Positions 9,021 through 16,686 of a DNA stretch of 34,783 bases are shown one piece after another; position 1 is the first letter of the stretch, and each line of letters begins with the position of its first letter. The notes below the pieces were generated by a model. That model was given only the letters and a program-made list of their open reading frames with translations. It did no database searches and was not told the DNA's origin. The translations under genes and the position numbers were made by a program. The DNA lies in NCBI GenBank assembly GCA_002731275.1, contig PCBK01000077.1:1-34783 (forward strand), written 5' to 3'. Source of the DNA: Deltaproteobacteria bacterium (GTDB lineage: Bacteria > Myxococcota_C > UBA6777).

Positions 9021-9458
9021 ATGCGCTTTGAAAACAGTATCGAAATCGAACGCCCTGTTGAAGACGTTTTTGCGTTTATCAGTGTTCAAGAAAATCACCC
9101 GGCATTTATCCCCCAAAACAAAAAAAGCACACAGCTCACAGACGGCCCAATGCGAGTCGGCGCGGTCGTACAAAACGAGGCGCAATTTATGGGGATGAAC
9201 ATGACGGAGACCTTCGAGATCACCGAATTTGTTCCCAACAAAGTCATCGCAAAGCGCTCACACGAAGGCAGCACTGTCGAGACAACAGACCGCTTTGAGC
9301 TCGAAGCGCTCTCCAACAACAAAACGAAGGTCACCATGATCGTCACAGGCAACCCCAAAGGGCTGCAAAAGTTGTTCTTCGCGTTGACCAAGCCATTCGT
9401 GAAACGCTCCTTCCCTGATATCCTCAACAGGCTCAAAAACGTCCTCGAAGACAAATAA
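9021..9458 (+). CDS. SRPBCC (polyketide cyclase/START-like) family protein
   Basis: A 145-residue protein matching the SRPBCC helix-grip fold of the polyketide-cyclase-2 type. It opens FENSIEIERPVEDVFAFIS, the standard strand-plus-helix start, then MRVGAVVQNEAQFMGMN, FEITEFVPNKVIAKRS and RFELEALSNNKTKVTM. A long C-terminal helix (FVKRSFPDILNRLKNVLE) closes the pocket. Such proteins bind hydrophobic ligands; no specific reaction can be assigned. The ATG at 9021 fits the domain boundary and has AAGGAA upstream; the open frame to 8916 adds 35 unlikely residues. A TTGACA at 8858 could be the -35 box, but the -10 region is poor. Confidence 0.82.
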   Translation: MRFENSIEIERPVEDVFAFISVQENHPAFIPQNKKSTQLTDGPMRVGAVVQNEAQFMGMNMTETFEITEFVPNKVIAKRSHEGSTVETTDRFELEALSNNKTKVTMIVTGNPKGLQKLFFALTKPFVKRSFPDILNRLKNVLEDK

Positions 9459-9513
9459 TCAAACACCACGCTCACTTGTTTCCCACATAAAGAACACCAC
9501 AAACCGCGACGCC

Positions 9514-10470
9514 TCAACCTCTCTTCGGTAATCGTATCCCCGTCAAAAACAACGTATGTTTTCCGGACAGTATCGTACGAAAACGATGCTGTCGCAGGTA
9601 CTTTTGGTGAAACATCACCTCTTTCAGCAACAACGACAGCTCCGAGCGCTGAAAGTTCTTCACCTGTGCACCATACCGCACCTCATGATCGAGGTAGCGA
9701 CAGTTGGGGAATCCCAAGATCATATGTCCATCAGGCTTCAACCAATGCTGAAGCATCCACCGGAACAATTCACGCCCGCGTAGTGCCGGACTATGAAGTG
9801 TGCCGATGCTGACAATCAGATCAAAACTCCCCAGTGACAGAGCCTCAAAATCACAAAGATCTGCCTCCAAAAAGGTCACATTTTCATCAGGTAATTGTTC
9901 ACGTGCATAGGCCAGCGCGGACGCCGAATGATCGATCCCCACACACTCCCACTGCGACCACTGCGCGTCGGGATACAACGCTTTCATCAACACAAACTCA
10001 TCACCCTTGTTGACGCCAAGGTTGAGAATCCTCATCGGGCCATCCATCGGAAGTTGCCGTAAACTCTCCCTGTACTCAAACAAGAAGCTGGGCTCTTCTG
10101 GTTTGTGTAACCGAAAGAAACCGGACTCCACACCGTATTTCTCTTTTTCTCCAGAGCGCTTCGCTGCTGTATGCCATGAGTCGGATAGCGCGAGCTTCTG
10201 GTAACGAATCACGACAAAAGGAGCCTCAGCCTGAAGAGGCCGTAAGAAGCGACACCCAAGCTGTTCGGCAAGCTCCACCCACACTTTATAAGAGCGATAC
10301 ACCCCTTGTACGCCTTCGCACTCAACCCTCTCTCCTGCAAAGTGCGTCACAGAACACTCCGGATCGATGACTTCAAAGGACAACCACTCCCCAACGTCCA
10401 TCGCAGTAAGTTGTTTTTCAAGAATTGACACGATCTCAAGCAGAGAATTGTCCAAAAACCGCTGCACCAT
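9514..10470 (-). CDS. Class I SAM-dependent methyltransferase
   Basis: A 318-residue protein. The C-terminal half, from about 140, has Rossmann methyltransferase motifs: motif I RILNLGVNKGDEF (147-159; the usual DLGCGxG is altered to NLGVNKG), the acidic ribose-binding end of strand 2 in CVGIDHSASALAYARE, LEADLCDFEAL (201-211), FDLIVSIGTLHS (216-227) and the post-motif KPDGHMILGFPN. The N-terminal 130 residues form a separate domain of unknown role that may recognise the substrate. The ATG at 10470 has GGGAG 6 bases upstream. It is convergent with the SRPBCC gene, and repeat copy 4 sits 30 bases upstream of the start. The substrate is unknown. Confidence 0.85.
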   Translation of the reverse strand: MVQRFLDNSLLEIVSILEKQLTAMDVGEWLSFEVIDPECSVTHFAGERVECEGVQGVYRSYKVWVELAEQLGCRFLRPLQAEAPFVVIRYQKLALSDSWHTAAKRSGEKEKYGVESGFFRLHKPEEPSFLFEYRESLRQLPMDGPMRILNLGVNKGDEFVLMKALYPDAQWSQWECVGIDHSASALAYAREQLPDENVTFLEADLCDFEALSLGSFDLIVSIGTLHSPALRGRELFRWMLQHWLKPDGHMILGFPNCRYLDHEVRYGAQVKNFQRSELSLLLKEVMFHQKYLRQHRFRTILSGKHTLFLTGIRLPKRG

Positions 10471-10499
10471 ACAACACTCCCAATAACCAAAAGGTAGAG

Positions 10500-10571
10500 T
10501 TAAGACCGTCGGATGAAAAAAGCGAAGACAAGAGGTAGTAGATGGAGTCTTTTTTCATCCGACGGCCTTAA
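10500..10571 (+). repeat. MITE-like repeat family A, copy 4 (internally deleted)
   Basis: Only 72 bp. The left terminus is TTAAGACCGTCGGATGAAAA and the right terminus ends TTTTCATCCGACGGCCTTAA, its near-perfect reverse complement. Between them is the first part of the element (GCGAAGACAAGAGG, then GTAGATGGAG) and nothing of the central hairpin. Both ends carry TTAA, which may be a target-site duplication or part of the terminus. Confidence 0.75.
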
Positions 10572-10618
10572 GCGTTTGCATCTTTTTTTCGCATGATTCG
10601 AAAAAAGATGCAAACGCT
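10571..10618. repeat. Long hairpin next to repeat copy 4
   Basis: AGCGTTTGCATC followed by seven T and CG pairs with CG, six A and GATGCAAACGCT across a 7-base loop (CATGATT). The stem is 20 bp with a single-base bulge in the A/T run. It begins at the last base of repeat copy 4. It is not followed by a T run, so it is not a standard intrinsic terminator. Confidence 0.7.
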
Positions 10619-10752
10619 ATATGATGAGAGAAACATGGCATCTCAGCAGACTTGTTTGTCGTTACATTCGTGCTCTCAACAATGATCACAAATGTAAGAT
10701 CACGACCGACACAAGACATCATTTACCGAAATAAATGGTGCATATCCTCTTG

Positions 10753-10935
10753 TCAAAGAGAGCACTGAACAGAAAAGTCACCCCAATGATTTTCCTTCAA
10801 AAGCGTATCATTATCTCTTACATAGAGGTTCCATCCGCGAAGTCCAATCAACATCCTCTCTGGAGCATTTTGACCTACTCTGCGTGAATAGGGCTTTCCT
10901 TCATCGATGTCATTTGATATGCTGGCAATGCTTCA
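10753..10935 (-). pseudogene. Possible gene remnant without a start codon
   Basis: One minus-strand frame gives 60 codons of protein-like text ending NLYVRDNDTLLKENHWGDF then SVQCSL and a stop at 10753. There is no ATG before an internal Met about 34 residues from the end, and a stop closes the frame upstream. The balanced composition suggests decayed coding sequence, but chance cannot be excluded. Confidence 0.2.
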
Positions 10936-11006
10936 TAGGAGTGTATTTGGCCTCTTTCAAAATGTCACTTTCAAAAGCAACATTTTACGAGAGGTAGCCT
11001 AAGAGC

Positions 11007-11034
11007 AGGTTTGACATGATACCATGTCAAACCT
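11007..11034. promoter_or_regulatory. Perfect 12-bp dyad, candidate operator
   Basis: AGGTTTGACATG (11007-11018), loop ATAC, CATGTCAAACCT (11023-11034). The arms are exact reverse complements. It contains TTGACA on both strands and lies about 105 bases upstream of the TPR gene that opens the ParA-like/V4R cluster. No T run follows. A repressor or activator site overlapping a -35 box is a reasonable reading, though the matching -10 is weak. Confidence 0.45.
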
Positions 11035-11139
11035 CCTAAGCTTCCACGGACAGAAAAAGATATTCGCATGTGTTCCCGCCTTTTCTGCGTAAGGGCTGTG
11101 AACACTGGACTTCGACGTTGTAAGTTGGGATAGGATCAA

Positions 11140-12840
11140 GTGGAACCACACAAAATACAGCAGCTTCTCCACGAAGCTCTCGCGGCCTGGTCGATCAGAG
11201 AATTTCAACGAGCCAAAGCACTATGCATAGAGATTTTATCAGCTGTCCCAGACCACCCACAGGCGAGTGGTTTACTCGCTCAGATAAGCTCTCAGGAGCA
11301 AAGTGAAAGTGGCTCCTTTCGAGTCTATCCAGAGTCCGATCTGTCGCCCCACTCACTTGCGCCCGAGACCCCACCTCCTTTTACACACTCATGGGAGGCT
11401 GATGAATCAGAGCTCCCGCTGGAGTATGAAGAAGGTGGACATAACGAGCATGAACACCAGTCATCTCGTGCCTCGAACACGAAACTTGCAGAAAAACAGG
11501 CCTCCGAGCAGCAATTACGTTCTTTGCTTGCGCAGCTCCCAGAAGGAGAGTCGAACCTACTCCTGTTGGAGGCTCTTGAGATCGCCCTCCAACGCAAAAA
11601 AGGCTCACAAGACTCAAAACAAAGCCTCCCTTCGAACTATGTCCAACAAACACCAACCCCGCCGACCAAAAGAGCACCGACACACTCCTTTCAGGCATAC
11701 AATTCGCCGACATCAGAGTCGCCATCACGTGAGTCACAGCAAGCAAAAGACGACAACAAGAAACGCTCTGGCCCATTTCGGATGTATGCCTCCCGAAAAA
11801 ACAGACAATCATCGGACAAAAACGACTCGCAAACATCTCTCTCAGGCACACATAACGTCCACAGAGGCACAGGGAAACAAAGCACACTCTCGAAAAAAGG
11901 TAACATCGGTCGACTCGCACAAGCATTCGATAACGCGCTCGCAAAGGACAAAGACACCAAGACCAGCTCAAGTGAGTCAAACACGAGCAGACCGACGTCT
12001 GTAAGTAGCTCCTACCCGTCCCTCTCCAGACGCAGTCGCACAGGCTCACATACCCGCCTCACCCCCCAAAGAAGGCAAGCCACAGGACAACACGACGCAC
12101 TCTCAGGCGGGAAACAAAATAAAAAGCACGAGAAGCTCCGGAGACTCGCCGAATCCATCGACAAAAAGCTCGCCGAAGAGATCAAAGAGACTGGTTCTCA
12201 TCCCGCACATACAGCCGCCCAACCAGAGACACGTTCTACCGAATCTACCTCGGAAAACGCCTCTGCAATGAACTCCCAACAATCCCTCGAAGCCTCGATC
12301 CCTCCTCTTCCTCTCACCCTTGACAGTGACCAGCAGCTCAGCAGCTATCCACATGATGATGTAGATGCGATCGACGATATCGCATTCGATGAGCCGGTTT
12401 TTGTCGCACCAACAGGGTCTTCTGCGACACTTACGACACCCATCCCAGCAAAGGATACTCGCAACCAGATCACGACCGAGCGCAAGGAGGTCTCTTCTCC
12501 ACTGCTCGATGCGGTGATGGGAGAGGTTGAAAACGACCCCATCGCCTTGGAAAACTTACTCGCTGATGCTTTCGATCAAATCAACAAAAAAATCCAGGGG
12601 AAAGATTCACTCACACCTTCCCAACCAGGTGCCGCTCTTCAGCAACCAGAGACCCCCTCCCTCTCCATAGAGGAGCAGGAAAAATTTGAAGAGCTTGTGC
12701 ACCATGCCATCGGGGCCTACCTGAGAAGAGACTTCCCCCAAGCCTTGCGATTGTTTGAGGAATGTGCTCAGATCTCCCCCAACAACCCACAAATTACGTA
12801 TAACATTGAAAGACTCAAGAAGAGGGTGGTGAAGTATTGA
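11140..12840 (+). CDS. TPR-type protein with long disordered linker
   Basis: A 566-residue protein starting with GTG, with AGGA just upstream. The N-terminal 50 residues form a TPR-like helix pair (IQQLLHEALAAWSIREF, then AKALCIEILSAVPDHPQASG). The C-terminal 55 residues form another (FEELVHHAIGAYLRRDF, then PQALRLFEECAQISPNNPQI), closely matching TPR spacing and its final Pro/Asn turn. Between them lie about 450 residues rich in Ser, Thr, Gln, Lys and Asp, with short helical islands such as LRRLAESIDKKLAEEI that recur (also GRLAQAFDNALAK and LLADAFDQINKKI). These may be repeated docking motifs. It is the first gene of a same-strand cluster and its stop overlaps the TTG start of the ATPase, so the two are probably translated together. 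A scaffold role is inferred. Confidence 0.75.
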   Translation: MEPHKIQQLLHEALAAWSIREFQRAKALCIEILSAVPDHPQASGLLAQISSQEQSESGSFRVYPESDLSPHSLAPETPPPFTHSWEADESELPLEYEEGGHNEHEHQSSRASNTKLAEKQASEQQLRSLLAQLPEGESNLLLLEALEIALQRKKGSQDSKQSLPSNYVQQTPTPPTKRAPTHSFQAYNSPTSESPSRESQQAKDDNKKRSGPFRMYASRKNRQSSDKNDSQTSLSGTHNVHRGTGKQSTLSKKGNIGRLAQAFDNALAKDKDTKTSSSESNTSRPTSVSSSYPSLSRRSRTGSHTRLTPQRRQATGQHDALSGGKQNKKHEKLRRLAESIDKKLAEEIKETGSHPAHTAAQPETRSTESTSENASAMNSQQSLEASIPPLPLTLDSDQQLSSYPHDDVDAIDDIAFDEPVFVAPTGSSATLTTPIPAKDTRNQITTERKEVSSPLLDAVMGEVENDPIALENLLADAFDQINKKIQGKDSLTPSQPGAALQQPETPSLSIEEQEKFEELVHHAIGAYLRRDFPQALRLFEECAQISPNNPQITYNIERLKKRVVKY

Positions 12841-13639
12841 ACACGATCGCAATCGCAAGCCACAAAGGAGGCGTGGGAAAAACCACCCTCGCTCTTAACA
12901 TTGCATACACGTGGGCCAACCAAGGCAAGCGAGTCCTCCTCGTCGACACTGATCCATGTGGACAATTGAGCCTCGCCCTCAAAGGTGACGCACGTATGCG
13001 TCTTGGGTGGATGGACTTTGTCAAACACTCTCTCTCTCTCTCAACCAAATCGAAACAAGCACCAAGATCGACAAACTCGACATCTTGACTTGTGGTGGGA
13101 TGAGCACCTTTGACGGCGCATTTCTCGATCAATTCCTCTCAGGTGGAAAAGTCCTCAGACGCTTCTACAAAGAAACACAAGTCTACGACGTCGTCCTCTT
13201 CGACACACCGAGTGGACTCCAACCGTTGACCATCCACCTGATGCAAAACGCCGACTACGTGCTTTCGCCTCTCCAACCCCAACCTTTGTGTGTCCGGACC
13301 ATCTCTTCATTCCTCGACACCATCGCAAAGCTCCAAGAAGACAAAGGTCCACAGTTCCTCGGCTTTATCCTCTCTCTCTGGGACATCCAGCACCACACTC
13401 ACAACGAGCTTGTCACTCAACTAAGAGCACAACTCCCTCCTCCCTTCTTGCTCAACAGCGCCGTCCTCAAAGACCCTCTGTTTACAGAAGCCATGTCACT
13501 CGGTACACCCCTCGCCCTGCTCAAACAACCGGCTCCTCCAACCTCCTTTGTCTTTGAGCAGATCGTCGCAGAGCTTGCGTCCAAAATCAACCCAACCAAA
13601 CAGGAGTACAGCGATGAGCCGCGATTTATTGTGGGATGA
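12837..13639 (+). CDS. ParA/MinD-like ATPase, frame broken at a CT tract
   Basis: Reading from TTG at 12837, which overlaps the upstream stop as TTGA and has AGAGGG upstream, gives the deviant Walker A KGGVGKTT (residues 10-17) and the switch strand VLLVDTDPCGQ (33-43). That frame hits a stop at 13086-13088. The rest of the ATPase continues in another frame to 13639: DILTCGGMSTFDG, Walker B YDVVLFDTPSGL, NADYVLSPLQPQPL and a normal C-terminal helix. The frames meet in (CT)7C at 13028-13042, where removing one CT unit joins them into about 266 residues, a normal ParA/MinD length. No other defect is visible. It could be a phase-off allele, a young pseudogene or a sequencing error. The family forms ATP-dependent dimers that position cargo or regulate partners. 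Confidence 0.82.
13028..13042 (+). repeat. (CT)7 dinucleotide tract inside the ATPase gene
   Basis: Seven CT units plus a final C. The tract lies exactly where the two ATPase frames must be joined. It encodes alternating Ser-Leu in either frame, so length changes alter only the downstream frame. Slippage by one unit would switch the gene between broken and intact. Confidence 0.9.
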
Positions 13640-14684
13640 GTCACACTCACTCAAGCAACTCCTCTCAAAGGTAAAGGCCACAGGATGGCAAGGATGGCCA
13701 CAGGAGCCAGAGCCCGAAGCGGTCTCTATCTTTGCGCCCACAGCCAACTTCCCACAGCCTGAGACCAAACGCATTCGTCTCAACGACACTCCTCCTCCGC
13801 AGCCTTCGGTTTCTGTGGAGACACCTACCGCGCCTCCTCCAAGTGTCGTCGCGGAACAATCCCCGCCGCCCTCTCCCGTTGTACACCGCGCAAAAAGAAT
13901 CGCTCCAAAAGGTAGGGCTTCGTCTATCAGCCCATACTCATCGGCGGCGAGGATCATGACAGACGCCCCCTTCCGTCACTATCCCCCGAAAGAGATCGCC
14001 CCCATAGGGTACACCAAGTGGTTCTCCGACGACACGACCACCCCCCATTGGGAACGTGTGTACGAAGATGTGACCCAGCGCATCCCTTTCCAGGCCCCAG
14101 AAGAAGGATGGTTTCAAGCCGGACTCCCATCCTTCCTGGAAGATGACTCGCTCCAACTGCTCATCCAAGATGTTGAGAACATGTACAGCACATTTTCTCA
14201 AGCCTCGGGTCCCATACAACCCGAAAGCATCGAGACATTTCCTCTCTTGGATGCCCAATGCGAGTGGGACTCTATCTCACAAAAAACCCAGCACATTTGG
14301 GAACACACCCACCTGACACAGCGCCTGCATATTTTCCTGGAGTGGCTTCTTCCTTGCTCTGGAGGCTATATGGCTTTCCTCGTCGATGAAGAAGGTAATC
14401 CAATGGCAGAGCTGTTCGCAGATGAACTCTTTATGTCGGTGACAGGCATGTTACCGGCACATGTATTGGTCCCGCTCAGGACATACTTGTTCGAAGAAGC
14501 CGTCCGACGACTTGCAGTGCAACAAATCGTGCTGGAGGTCGACGCTGAATATGTCTTTCAGGTCATCTGGATCGAGACACCGCTTGGTCGCCTAGCCTTG
14601 GGGCTTGTGTTACCGCTCGCGATAGGTGGCCACCAGCTCCAGTTGTATCAACGACTTTTACTCTCGATCCTTGCCATCCCGTGA
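13614..14684 (+). CDS. Protein with possible roadblock/LC7-like C-terminal domain
   Basis: A 356-residue protein. The first 110 residues are Pro-rich and probably disordered (PPPQPSVSVETPTAPPP). A middle section has WERVYEDVTQRIPFQ and two acidic helices. The C-terminal 130 residues look like a roadblock/LC7 or MglB-type fold: a first helix (RLHIFLEWLLPC), the strand pair GGYMAFLVDEEGNPMAELF, a long helix around VLVPLRTYLFEEAVRRLA, then strands QQIVLEVDAEYVFQVIWI and RLALGLVLPL and a last helix. The start at 13614 has AGGAG 8 bases upstream and overlaps the ATPase end by 26 bases. Roadblock proteins usually dimerise and act on small GTPases; here the ATPase is the adjacent P-loop protein. The fold call is by eye. 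Confidence 0.62.
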   Translation: MSRDLLWDESHSLKQLLSKVKATGWQGWPQEPEPEAVSIFAPTANFPQPETKRIRLNDTPPPQPSVSVETPTAPPPSVVAEQSPPPSPVVHRAKRIAPKGRASSISPYSSAARIMTDAPFRHYPPKEIAPIGYTKWFSDDTTTPHWERVYEDVTQRIPFQAPEEGWFQAGLPSFLEDDSLQLLIQDVENMYSTFSQASGPIQPESIETFPLLDAQCEWDSISQKTQHIWEHTHLTQRLHIFLEWLLPCSGGYMAFLVDEEGNPMAELFADELFMSVTGMLPAHVLVPLRTYLFEEAVRRLAVQQIVLEVDAEYVFQVIWIETPLGRLALGLVLPLAIGGHQLQLYQRLLLSILAIP

Positions 14685-14697
14685 AGGAGAAGCTCAC

Positions 14698-15339
14698 ATG
14701 AATCCTTTGAACCTCGCTGCAGCTGCTGAAGGTATTCCGTCACTGCGTGCAATCTTGATCACTGCTATGCCCGATTGTATGCTCTTTGATGCTTATCTAC
14801 CCGGAGATAGCGAAGTCAATCAGGACGACATCGAAGACGCAGCCGCGTTCTTTGGCGACCTGATCCGCGCCAACAGAGAGACACTCAAACTCTTCGGCTC
14901 CTGGTCCTCCAATATCCAATTTACTGTCGAATCAGACGAACTCCTCTATTCAGTCTGGGGATTGCGGAGTGATTTTGTGATCGGCTTCGTCTTTGACGCC
15001 GGTGTCCCTTCAGGTATGATCCGCCACTTTACGAGGCGGATGTACCTCGATCTTCAGCAACAAATTGAACACATGGGCGGTAACATCGAAGCCCCCGAAG
15101 AACTTGTCCTCTTTGAGGAGCCTGAAGCTCCAGAAGAGCAACCACGGGGGGTTGAGCTGCTCGAATATCTCCGAATCTACGCACCTGACCCTCACGCCTC
15201 GATGTTCAGGATCTCTGTTAAAACGGGGATCCCTGTCGAAGAACTCGAAAACCCAAGCAACCTAAGTGGAGAAGATGTCACTCTGATCGAACAAGCTGTG
15301 TGCGACATCTTGGGTATTGACAATATTGACGACCTGTAA
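14698..15339 (+). CDS. Second roadblock-like protein with acidic C-terminal extension
   Basis: A 213-residue protein starting at ATG 14698 with GGAGA 7 bases upstream, 13 bases after the previous gene. Residues 1-125 follow a roadblock-like order: SLRAILITAMPDCMLFDAY (strand pair), DDIEDAAAFFGDLIRANRE (long helix), WSSNIQFTVESDELLYSVW and DFVIGFVFDAGVPSG (strands), then a last helix. An acidic Glu/Pro stretch (130-145) leads to a small helical tail, PHASMFRISVKTGIPVEELE, which may be a separate helix-turn-helix-like bundle. It lies immediately between the other roadblock-like gene and the V4R gene, suggesting that they act as a pair. The fold is inferred by eye. Confidence 0.6.
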   Translation: MNPLNLAAAAEGIPSLRAILITAMPDCMLFDAYLPGDSEVNQDDIEDAAAFFGDLIRANRETLKLFGSWSSNIQFTVESDELLYSVWGLRSDFVIGFVFDAGVPSGMIRHFTRRMYLDLQQQIEHMGGNIEAPEELVLFEEPEAPEEQPRGVELLEYLRIYAPDPHASMFRISVKTGIPVEELENPSNLSGEDVTLIEQAVCDILGIDNIDDL

Positions 15340-15370
15340 TCAGAGACATTCGACAAGAGGATAAAAAGAC

Positions 15371-16618
15371 ATGAGCGATTTGCTTAGCTATCTTCCAGCA
15401 CACGACCTTACTTTTTTTGCCGAGACACCGGTCGTCTTCCACTGTCATCACTATAACTTGTTCCTCGATCAATCGATCGACGACGCCATGGGTGCCGAAA
15501 AAGGTGTCGATTTACGTATGCGCGCTGCCAGAGAAGCCTTTCGTCAGCTCTTCTCAGAGCTGATCAAAAAGACAGGCGCCAGCACTCCAGAAGAGCGACT
15601 CGCCCTCGCGAGCCAGGTCTTTGCTGGCATGGGACACGGCACCCTTCAGATTGAAGGCAGCCGCTGGGGTGGACAGGCCACTGGTAACTTCCTCCACTAC
15701 GGCTTCGCCTGGAAAGACAAATACAGCCAAAAACTCAAGCGACGCCATCCCGCAGACGCCGTCGCTGCAGGTGCTGCAGCCGCAGCACTCGAAGTCGCCT
15801 ACGATCTCACCCCACTCTCCGTCGAGGGGAAAGAGACCGAATGTATCGCCCTTGGTGATAGCGCGTGTTCATTCCAACTGCGCTCCACCAAACCGGAACC
15901 CCTCAGAAAATCCGTCGGAAAAGAAGACGCAAAGAACGTCGTCAAGAGAGCCTTTACAGGCATCCATGAAGACGACATCGTCGATCGCGCCAACAAACTC
16001 CGCGCCTTCCTTGAGACCGTGAAATCAGATGAACGTGGACTGATCCAAGGCTTTGGTGTCTTCGTCACCATGCACCTCTCAGCTTACTACAACCGCATCT
16101 CCTACGACGCACTCTACGAATTGCAGAAACAACACCCACGCTCCTTTGGCGCCATGGAAGCTCTTTTGCGCGAAGCTGGACACGTCTGTGGTTTTAACAC
16201 CTTTGGTGGGATTCTCATGTCACCAGAGTGGGAAGGTCTCTTTGGCCCACTCTCTGGCGATCCCCTCGAAGTCCTGATCGGTTGCTGCGCGATAGGTCGT
16301 GCTCTCGGCTTTGGACATTGGTGTATCGAGGACTTTGAGCCCGAAAAGTACTTCGTCCTGCGTACCCCAAGCTCCTACGAGAGCAATTACCACGCGACAC
16401 GCTACCCACAGGCCGAGACTGGACGATGCTACCTCCTCCAAGGTGGTACACTCGCACAGATGCAGCTCGCGCACCGCGTCAAATGGAAAGAAAAACCGGA
16501 TCTCACAGTCGAATACTACGGTGAACTGTTCCGAAAAGGTGTGCCCTGGAAAGTACAAGAGACCAAGTGCATCTCCAAAGGCGATGATTGTTGCGAGCTT
16601 GTCGTCGACCTCAAGTAG
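15371..16618 (+). CDS. Double V4R-domain protein
   Basis: A 415-residue protein made of two V4R (4-vinyl reductase) domains. The first spans about 20-172 and ends with the family's Cys/acid signature ETECIALGDSACSFQL (Cys158, Cys166). The second spans about 225-415 and ends QETKCISKGDDCCELVVD (Cys400, Cys407/408). Both also share the GFGH or GMGHG turn before the core. V4R domains bind small molecules or metal, as in the sensor domains of XylR-type activators and in BchJ; there are no photosynthesis genes here. The ATG at 15371 has AGAGGA upstream and is 31 bases after the previous stop. It is the last gene of the cluster. A sensory input to the ATPase/roadblock-like proteins is my inference. 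Confidence 0.82.
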   Translation: MSDLLSYLPAHDLTFFAETPVVFHCHHYNLFLDQSIDDAMGAEKGVDLRMRAAREAFRQLFSELIKKTGASTPEERLALASQVFAGMGHGTLQIEGSRWGGQATGNFLHYGFAWKDKYSQKLKRRHPADAVAAGAAAAALEVAYDLTPLSVEGKETECIALGDSACSFQLRSTKPEPLRKSVGKEDAKNVVKRAFTGIHEDDIVDRANKLRAFLETVKSDERGLIQGFGVFVTMHLSAYYNRISYDALYELQKQHPRSFGAMEALLREAGHVCGFNTFGGILMSPEWEGLFGPLSGDPLEVLIGCCAIGRALGFGHWCIEDFEPEKYFVLRTPSSYESNYHATRYPQAETGRCYLLQGGTLAQMQLAHRVKWKEKPDLTVEYYGELFRKGVPWKVQETKCISKGDDCCELVVDLK

Positions 16619-16686
16619 GACCGACGACAAGAAGATCTGAGCAGGGGAGTTGGGGAGGAGTGTTCAAGCGATGTAGATGGGCGGGC

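Larger units (their letters stand above)
10471..11139. other. Intergenic region with two dyads and a deleted repeat copy
   Basis: This gap of about 670 bases has no intact gene. It carries the 72-bp repeat copy 4 (10500-10571), an adjoining 20-bp hairpin (10571-10618), a possible gene remnant on the minus strand (10753-10935) and a perfect 12-bp dyad (11007-11034) in front of the TPR/ParA-like cluster. Confidence 0.6.

Noticed and set aside
13007-13639. Second half of the ATPase as a separate gene starting at ATG 13007
   Set aside because: The ATG lies inside the first half, has no ribosome site, and the product would lack the Walker A motif; frame break is the simpler reading.
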